A DNA stretch of 64,000 nucleotides from Gemmobacter sp964439015 (GTDB lineage: Bacteria > Pseudomonadota > Alphaproteobacteria > Rhodobacterales > Rhodobacteraceae): positions 1 through 64,000 of the forward strand of contig CAYTMV010000005.1 in NCBI GenBank assembly GCA_964439015.1, read 5' to 3'. The notes beneath the pieces are model-generated. The model worked only from the letters and a program-made list of their open reading frames with translations. It did no database searches and was not told the origin of the DNA. Position 1 is the first letter of the stretch. Each line of letters starts with the position of its first letter. Below are positions 58,401 to 64,000 of the stretch, piece by piece. Position numbers and translations under genes: made by a program.

Positions 58401-60236
58401 ATGTTCAAATTTTTCGAAGGGCTGGTCGACCCCTACGCGCCTTGGCCGCAGACCGATACGCCGCCGCGCCGGCTTTGGCCGTTCTTGCGCGCCTATATCC
58501 GGCCGTTTCGGGCGGTGTTTGCGGTCACGGCGGTGTTGTCCGTGGCCAATGCCAGCTTTGACGTGGCGCTGATCTGGTATGTGGGCCGGTTGGTGGATCT
58601 GTTGGCGACCCAGGCCCCGGCGGCCTTCTGGGCGCAGCACTGGGCTGAGGTGCTGGCCGTTGCCGCAGTGATCCTGATCCTGCGGCCTATCGTGGCCGGC
58701 GTGGATATGGCGCTGTTGCACAATACCATCCTGCCCAATTTCGGCACCATGATCCGCTGGCGGGCGCATAGCCATGTGTTGCGGCAACCCGTCGGTTGGT
58801 TCGAGGGTGATTTTGCCGGGAGGATCGCCAACCGGATCATGCAGGCACCGCCCGCTGCTGGCGAGGCGGTGTTTCAGACCTTCGATGCGGTGGCCTTTGC
58901 GGCAACCACGCTGGTCGGTGCGGCGATCATGCTGGCGGGCGCTGATCCCTGGCTGCTGGTGCCGCTTTTGGCTTGGTTTGCCGGCTACGTCGCGCTGATG
59001 CGCTGGACCGTGCGGCGGGCAGGTCCGGCGGCCATGGCTTCGGCCGATGCCCGCAGCGCGGTCACTGGCCGTGTTGTCGATGCCTATTCCAATATCCACT
59101 CGGTCAAGATGTTTGCCCATCATGACCGAGAGCTGACCTATGCCAAGGACGCCATCGAGGCCGCGCGGACGAAATTTCAGCAGGAAATGCGGATCGTCAC
59201 GATCATGGATTTCACGCTGACCGGGCTGAACGGTTTTCTGATCGTGTCGGTGATCGGCTGGGCGCTGTATCTGTGGTTTGGCGGGGCGGCCTCGGTTGGC
59301 GCGGTCGCGGCGGCGGCGGCGTTGGTGCTGCGGCTGAACAACATGACCTACTGGATCATGTGGGCGACCACAAACCTTGTGCAAAATCTGGGGACAGTGC
59401 AGGAGGGGATGGAGACGATTACCCAGCCCGTCACCTTGGTGGATGCCGCGGATGCCAAGCCGCTGATTCTGAAGCATGCCAGGATCGAGATCCAGGATCT
59501 GCGCCACCATTATGGGCGCGGGTCGGGCGGTTTGCAGGGTATCAATCTGACGGTCGAACCCGGCGAGCGGATCGGGCTGGTTGGTCGCTCGGGCGCGGGC
59601 AAGTCTACCCTCGTCAAGCTGATGCTGCGGTTTTATGATGCCGAGGGCGGGCGTATCCTGATCGACGGGCAGGATATCGCCCGCGTCACGCAAGACAGTC
59701 TGCGCAGCCAGATCGGCATGGTGCAGCAAGATTCAAGCCTTCTGCACCGCTCGGTCCGTGACAATATCCTCTATGGCCGCCCCGACGCCACCGAGGCCGA
59801 AATGATCGAGGCCGCCCGGCGCGCCGAGGCGCATGATTTCATTCTGACGCTTGAAGATCCGCAAGGCCGGCGCGGCTATGATGCCCATGTGGGCGAACGG
59901 GGGGTGAAACTGTCGGGTGGGCAGCGGCAGCGGATCGGGATCGCGCGGGTGATCCTGAAGGATGCGCCGATTCTGATCCTGGACGAGGCGACCTCGGCCC
60001 TGGATTCCGAGGCCGAGGCCGCGATCCAGCAGGCGCTTTACGGCGTGATGGAGGGCAAGACCGTGATCGCCATCGCCCACCGGCTGTCAACTATCGCCTC
60101 GATGGATCGGATTGTGGTGCTGGATCAGGGTAGGGTGGCCGAAGCTGGCAGCCATGCAGCGTTGCTGGCGGCAGGCGGGATTTATGCTCGTCTTTGGGCA
60201 AGGCAATCCGGCGGGTTTCTGGGAGACGACGCATGA
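58401..60236 (+). CDS. ABC exporter half-transporter 1
   Basis: This is a 611-residue fused membrane-ATPase half-transporter of the MsbA/multidrug type. About six membrane helices occupy roughly 35-320. The ATPase has GRSGAGKST (about 397), LSGGQRQRIGIAR (about 503) and ILDEATSALD with the catalytic Glu intact, then AHRLST. The N-terminus YAPWPQTDTPPRRLWPF precedes the first helix. It overlaps the next ABC gene by 4 bp, so a heterodimer is likely. The substrate is not known. Confidence 0.9.
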   Translation: MFKFFEGLVDPYAPWPQTDTPPRRLWPFLRAYIRPFRAVFAVTAVLSVANASFDVALIWYVGRLVDLLATQAPAAFWAQHWAEVLAVAAVILILRPIVAGVDMALLHNTILPNFGTMIRWRAHSHVLRQPVGWFEGDFAGRIANRIMQAPPAAGEAVFQTFDAVAFAATTLVGAAIMLAGADPWLLVPLLAWFAGYVALMRWTVRRAGPAAMASADARSAVTGRVVDAYSNIHSVKMFAHHDRELTYAKDAIEAARTKFQQEMRIVTIMDFTLTGLNGFLIVSVIGWALYLWFGGAASVGAVAAAAALVLRLNNMTYWIMWATTNLVQNLGTVQEGMETITQPVTLVDAADAKPLILKHARIEIQDLRHHYGRGSGGLQGINLTVEPGERIGLVGRSGAGKSTLVKLMLRFYDAEGGRILIDGQDIARVTQDSLRSQIGMVQQDSSLLHRSVRDNILYGRPDATEAEMIEAARRAEAHDFILTLEDPQGRRGYDAHVGERGVKLSGGQRQRIGIARVILKDAPILILDEATSALDSEAEAAIQQALYGVMEGKTVIAIAHRLSTIASMDRIVVLDQGRVAEAGSHAALLAAGGIYARLWARQSGGFLGDDA

Positions 60237-62092
60237 AACTTCTGCGCGCGCTGTCTGGCGCCATAGACGCCTTCCGGCCGGCCGATGGTCCCCCACCGCA
60301 AAAGCTGGGGGCGTTTTTTGGCTGGTGCCTGCGGGGCGGCTGGGGGCCGTTGGCGATCGCGGCAGGGGTTTCCGCATTGGCGGGCACGACCGAGGTTGTA
60401 TCGGCCATGATCCTGGGACTGGTGGTGGATGCGGCCGTCCAGTCCAGCGATCCGGCCACGTTCTTTTCTACAAACATGGCACTTTTGGCCATGTTCGTGA
60501 CGTTTTATCTGCTTGCGCGCCCGCTGGCCTTCGCGGCCTCGGCCGCGTCGAACGCGATCATCGTTGGCCCAAATGTGATGCCCTTGGTCCTGTCGCGGCT
60601 GCATCGATGGACCATGGGGCAGGCGGTGACGTTTTTTGACAATGACTTTGCCGGCCGCATCGCCCAGAAACAGATGCAAGCCGCCCGCGCTGTCACAGAT
60701 GTGGCGACCGAGGTGATCAATACCGGGTTTTTCGCGCTGGCCTCGGTTTTGGCCTCGGCAGTGTTTCTGGTGACGATTGACGCGCGGATCGCGCTGATGC
60801 TGTTGATCTGGTTTCTGGCGTATCTTGCCCTGATACGGTTTTTCTTGCCGAAGGTGCGGGTCAACTCGGCGCAGCGGGCCTCGGCCCGGGCGATGGTGTC
60901 GGGGCAGGTGGTGGACACGATCACCAATATCAAGACCGTCAAGCTGTTCGCCCATGACGCGTTCGAGGACCGTGTGGCGCTGAACGCGATGGAGGTTTTC
61001 CGCGAGCGTAGTGTCGATTTCGGGGTGATCTCGACCTTTTTCCGCTTTGCGCTGATGGGGATCGCCGGTGTGCTGCCGGTGGTGTTGATCGGCGGGACGT
61101 TGCTGCTGTGGCAGGAAGGGCGGGCCTCTGCGGGCGATATTGCCGCGGCGGGGGCGGTGGCCATGCGGATCGCGCAGATGACCGGCTGGGTCAGCTTTGC
61201 GCTGATGTCGATCTATACCTCGGTCGGCGAGGTTGAGGACGGGATGCGAACCCTCGCGCGCCCCCACGACTTGCCGGACGCGCCGGACGCGGTTGCCTTG
61301 CCAGCGATCCGGGGCGAGGTGCGCTATGACGGTGTCACCTTTGCTTATGGCCGCAGCCGGGGCGGCGTGGCTGACCTGTCGCTGACCATCGCGCCGGGCG
61401 AGCGGATCGGGATTGTCGGTGCCTCCGGGGCCGGGAAATCGACCTTGGTTGCCCTGCTGCTGCGTCTCTATGATAGCGAAAAGGGGCGGGTTCTGGTGGA
61501 TGGCCATGACGTGAGGCAAGTCACCCAGAAAAGCCTGCGAAGGCAGATCGGCATGGTCACGCAGGAAACCGCGATGTTCAATCGCTCTGCCCGCGACAAC
61601 ATCGCCTATGGCCGGCCCGAGGCGACCGAGGCCGAGATCATCGCCGCAGCCCGCGCTGCCGAGGCGCATGATTTCATCCTGGCGATGGAGGATCATCAGG
61701 GCCGCAAGGGCTATGACGCGTTTCTGGGGGAGCGTGGGGTGAAACTGTCGGGCGGCCAGCGGCAGCGGATCGCGCTGGCCCGTGCCTTTCTGAAGGATGC
61801 GCCCATTCTGGTGCTGGACGAGGCGACCTCGGCGCTGGACTCCGAGGTCGAGGCCAGCATTCAGGCCGCCTTGGGCCGGGTGATGCAGGGCAAGACGGTG
61901 CTGGCGATCGCCCACCGCCTATCCACGATCGCTGAGATGGACCGGATCGTGGTGCTGGATCAGGGCCGGATCGCCGAGCAGGGCAGCCACGAGGCGCTAT
62001 TGGCGCAGGGCGGTCTTTACGCCCGCTACTGGAACCGGCAGTCGGGCGGGTTTATCCAGACCGACGAGACGACCGAAGGGGCAGCGCCATGA
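60233..62092 (+). CDS. ABC exporter half-transporter 2
   Basis: This is a 619-residue half-transporter closely similar to its neighbour. Membrane helices span about 30-315. The ATPase has GASGAGKST (about 396), LSGGQRQRIALARAFLKDA (about 505), VLDEATSALD and AHRLST. Both members keep canonical catalytic residues, so two functional ATP sites are expected rather than one degenerate site. It overlaps both flanking genes by 4 bp. It probably arose by tandem duplication. Confidence 0.9.
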   Translation: MKLLRALSGAIDAFRPADGPPPQKLGAFFGWCLRGGWGPLAIAAGVSALAGTTEVVSAMILGLVVDAAVQSSDPATFFSTNMALLAMFVTFYLLARPLAFAASAASNAIIVGPNVMPLVLSRLHRWTMGQAVTFFDNDFAGRIAQKQMQAARAVTDVATEVINTGFFALASVLASAVFLVTIDARIALMLLIWFLAYLALIRFFLPKVRVNSAQRASARAMVSGQVVDTITNIKTVKLFAHDAFEDRVALNAMEVFRERSVDFGVISTFFRFALMGIAGVLPVVLIGGTLLLWQEGRASAGDIAAAGAVAMRIAQMTGWVSFALMSIYTSVGEVEDGMRTLARPHDLPDAPDAVALPAIRGEVRYDGVTFAYGRSRGGVADLSLTIAPGERIGIVGASGAGKSTLVALLLRLYDSEKGRVLVDGHDVRQVTQKSLRRQIGMVTQETAMFNRSARDNIAYGRPEATEAEIIAAARAAEAHDFILAMEDHQGRKGYDAFLGERGVKLSGGQRQRIALARAFLKDAPILVLDEATSALDSEVEASIQAALGRVMQGKTVLAIAHRLSTIAEMDRIVVLDQGRIAEQGSHEALLAQGGLYARYWNRQSGGFIQTDETTEGAAP

Positions 62093-63312
62093 AACTTACG
62101 ATCTCGCGGCTGGGGCATCTGGGCGATGGCATCGCCGAGGGGCCGGGCGGCCCCCTCTACATCCCCGGCATGCTGCCCGGCGAGGAGATCGAGGGCACCC
62201 TGCAAGGCGACCGGCTGGAGGAGGTGCGGATCGTCACCCCCTCGGTCGATCGCGTGCGCCCGCCCTGTTCGCACGCCAAAAGCTGTGGCGGCTGCCTGAT
62301 GCAGCACGCCCGCGACGGTTTGGTGGAAGGCTGGAAGCGCGGGATCGTCGAGGGGGCTTTGGCGGGGCAGGGGCTGTCGGCGCCGATGCGTGGCGTGGCG
62401 ACATCGCCCGCCCGATCGCGGCGGCGGGCGGTGCTGTCGGGGCGGCGGACCAAGGGCGGGGCGCTGATCGGCTTTCACGCCCGGGCCTCGCAGCTGATCA
62501 TCCCGGTGCCGAATTGCAAGCTGCTGCACCCGGATCTGATGGCGGCCATGCCCGCGCTGGAGGCGCTGGTGATCGCCGGCGGCTCGCGCACGGCCGAGCT
62601 GGACCTGATGGTGACGGCCAGCCTGGCCGGGGCTGATGTTGTGGTGACCGGGGGCAAGCCGCTCGACACGGCCTTGCAGCTGGACCTGGCCCGGATCGTC
62701 GAGGCGCATGGCCTCGCACGCCTCACCTGGGGGGATGAGGTGGTGGCCCTGCGCGCACCGCCGATGCAGCGAATGGGGCGGGCGCTGGTCGTGCCGCCGC
62801 CGGGTGCCTTTCTTCAGGCCACGGCCGAGGGCGAGGCCGCGCTTCTGGATGCCGTGCGCGATGCGGTGGGCGATGCCGCCCGGATCGTCGATCTGTTTGC
62901 CGGCTGCGGCACCTTTGCCCTGCCGCTGGCCGAGCAGGCCGACCTGCGCGCCTATGAGGGCGATGCCGCGATGATCGCCGCTTTGGACCGCGGCTGGCGG
63001 CAGGCTCCGGGCCTGCACCGCCTGACCGCGGAGGCGCGCGATCTGTTCCGCCGCCCGCTGGAGCCGGACGAATTCAAGGGGGTGGAGGCCGTGGTGATCG
63101 ACCCACCGCGCGCCGGTGCCGAGGCGCAATGTGCCACCTTGGCCCGCTCGCAAGTGCCGGTGATTGCGATGGTTTCCTGCAATCCGGTGACCTTCGCCCG
63201 CGATGCGCGGGCGCTGGTCGCGGCTGGCTATCGGCTGGATTGGGTGCAGGTTGTGGACCAGTTTCGCTGGTCGGCCCATGTCGAACTGGCCGCACGGCTT
63301 TCCAAACTGTGA
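62089..63312 (+). CDS. rRNA (uracil-5)-methyltransferase, RlmD/RumA family
   Basis: This is a 407-residue RNA m5U methyltransferase. The N-terminus resembles a short TRAM-like RNA-binding domain. An iron-sulfur motif follows as C60-x5-C66-x2-C69 and later C143. The catalytic part has VDLFAGCGTFALPLAEQ, DPPRAGAEAQ and the nucleophile Cys in MVSCNPVTF. Which rRNA uridine it modifies cannot be told. It overlaps the ABC gene by 4 bp and ends the hslO-to-methyltransferase series. Confidence 0.9.
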   Translation: MKLTISRLGHLGDGIAEGPGGPLYIPGMLPGEEIEGTLQGDRLEEVRIVTPSVDRVRPPCSHAKSCGGCLMQHARDGLVEGWKRGIVEGALAGQGLSAPMRGVATSPARSRRRAVLSGRRTKGGALIGFHARASQLIIPVPNCKLLHPDLMAAMPALEALVIAGGSRTAELDLMVTASLAGADVVVTGGKPLDTALQLDLARIVEAHGLARLTWGDEVVALRAPPMQRMGRALVVPPPGAFLQATAEGEAALLDAVRDAVGDAARIVDLFAGCGTFALPLAEQADLRAYEGDAAMIAALDRGWRQAPGLHRLTAEARDLFRRPLEPDEFKGVEAVVIDPPRAGAEAQCATLARSQVPVIAMVSCNPVTFARDARALVAAGYRLDWVQVVDQFRWSAHVELAARLSKL

Positions 63313-63392
63313 CCGGTGATGGAGGTTTTCCGGCTTTGCAGCCCGCCCGCTTTTCGCTATGCGGCTAAGAAAACAAACGGGCAGTAACGGAC

Positions 63393-63893
63393 ATGACTCC
63401 GATCCGCGTTCTTCTTTTGCTTGTGGTAGCGCTCGGCCTCTCGGCCTGCGGCAAGAAGACCAAGTTTCTTACCTATTACGGCCCCGAGATCACCCAGGTT
63501 CAGGTCCACAAGGCCGACCGCAAGATGTATCTGATCCATCAGGACAAGGTGATCGCGGACTATGATGTTGCCCTGGGCTTCGCCCCCGAGGGGCACAAGC
63601 AGTTTGAAGGCGACGGCAAAACGCCCGAGGGCGCCTATTACATCACCCACCACAACCCCAAAAGCCGCTATCACCTGTCGCTGGGGATCTCTTATCCCAA
63701 TGCCGAGGATGAGGCCTTTGCGGCCTCGATGGGCAAGAAACCGGGTGGCGACATCATGATCCACGGCCGAAGCAACTACAAAGGCACCAACAAGGGTGAC
63801 TGGACTGCCGGTTGCATCGCCGTCGAGGATCGCGAGATGGAGGCGATCTATGCGATGGTGAAGCGCAACACGCCGATTTTCATCCTTCCCTGA
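63393..63893 (+). CDS. Lipoprotein L,D-transpeptidase (YkuD domain)
   Basis: This is a 166-residue YkuD-fold protein. The signal sequence ends in the lipobox LSAC (acylated C19), so it should be membrane-anchored in the periplasm. The active site is HGR (H124) with C141 in AGCIAVEDREM. L,D-transpeptidases cross-link peptidoglycan or attach proteins to it; some members act as hydrolases or endopeptidases. An 80-bp gap separates it from the methyltransferase, and a strong terminator follows. Confidence 0.93.
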   Translation: MTPIRVLLLLVVALGLSACGKKTKFLTYYGPEITQVQVHKADRKMYLIHQDKVIADYDVALGFAPEGHKQFEGDGKTPEGAYYITHHNPKSRYHLSLGISYPNAEDEAFAASMGKKPGGDIMIHGRSNYKGTNKGDWTAGCIAVEDREMEAIYAMVKRNTPIFILP

Positions 63894-63895
63894 AG

Positions 63896-63923
63896 AAAAA
63901 GGCCCCCGATCCGGGGGCCTTTT
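63896..63923 (+). terminator. Terminator after the L,D-transpeptidase gene
   Basis: AGGCCCCCG and CGGGGGCCT pair around an ATC loop. An A-run precedes the stem and a T-run follows, so it can work in both directions between this gene and the convergent partial gene. Confidence 0.88.
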
Positions 63924-63937
63924 GGGTCCGCGCCGGT

Positions 63938-64000
63938 TTATTGCGCCGGTATCCCGTCCATCTCGCTGCTGACCGTGGCGCCCAGCGCCGTCAGGCCAAC
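63938..64000 (-). CDS. C-terminal end of a leftward gene (partial)
   Basis: Twenty codons and a TAA stop are read on the minus strand from the window edge: VGLTALGATVSSEMDGIPAQ. The stop lies 15 bp beyond a bidirectional terminator, as expected for a convergent gene. Too little is present to name the product. Confidence 0.4.
   Translation of the reverse strand, partial: VGLTALGATVSSEMDGIPAQ

Noticed and set aside
57972..61915. Two frames of nearly 600 codons antisense to the ABC and CCA-type genes
   Set aside because: They mirror conserved coding sequence, are rich in Arg, His, Gly and Gln, and lack a plausible start or motif.
1..64000. CRISPR arrays, insertion sequences, rRNA genes
   Set aside because: No direct-repeat array, transposase gene with terminal repeats or rRNA sequence was seen on either strand.

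Overview
The window looks like a high-GC alphaproteobacterial chromosome of the Rhodobacterales (Rhodobacter/Paracoccus-type). The evidence is the RegB-SenC-RegA-HvrA redox-regulation cluster next to ahcY, the hemD-mic60-hemY block, alphaproteobacterial AddAB, a HemJ-type protoporphyrinogen oxidase, and a gene pair matching the head-spike genes of the Rhodobacter gene transfer agent (GTA). Coding density is very high. Many neighbouring genes overlap by 4 bp (ATGA) or abut. The only gene-free stretch longer than 300 bases is the proposed origin at 3272-3656.

Region 1 (1-13.9 kb) is the replication-origin neighbourhood. maf-aroE-coaE-dnaQ run leftward and face secB. hemJ-rho-mnmE-mnmG-rsmG-parA-parB run rightward. 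The gap between maf and hemJ holds several DnaA-box-like sequences and an AT-rich tract, so it is my oriC candidate. Three parS palindromes lie to its right: at the mnmG start, at the rdgB stop/hemW leader junction, and inside a ribokinase-family gene. The parAB operon is between them. A leftward operon rph-rdgB-hemW-DUF454 follows.

Region 2 (14-30.7 kb) carries hrcA-grpE (heat shock), mutS, a malic enzyme with a phosphotransacetylase-like domain, a ribokinase-family kinase and a secreted MsrA. A long leftward operon then reads tsaE, an AmgK-like sugar kinase, a MurU-like nucleotidyltransferase, addB, addA. It combines tRNA modification, peptidoglycan-sugar recycling and recombinational repair.

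Region 3 (30.7-41 kb) holds a membrane-anchored PAS protein without a kinase domain, preceded by a perfect CtrA-type box. Next come regB, divergent from senC-regA-hvrA, an HD hydrolase, ahcY, a small methyltransferase, a DUF2853 protein and ilvD with a structured leader.

Region 4 (41-50.7 kb) has leftward tsaD-gpsA-yciI-EVE diverging from hemD-mic60-hemY. tRNA-Thr(CGU) follows, then a three-gene phage/GTA spike cassette, a TerC-like DUF475 membrane protein and two small proteins.

Region 5 (50.7-64 kb) contains argG, ilvA, an Hpt protein, a receiver-PP2C phosphatase, two Nudix hydrolases, hslO (Hsp33), a CCA-adding-type nucleotidyltransferase, a pair of ABC exporter half-transporters, an rRNA uridine methyltransferase and a lipoprotein L,D-transpeptidase. 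The tail of a further leftward gene runs off the window.

Most genes are core genes. The more unusual content is the origin/parS layout, the detached GTA spike cassette, the CtrA-box/PAS gene, the HemY-like protein with a C-terminal zinc ribbon, and leader structures at ilvD, ghsA and argG.
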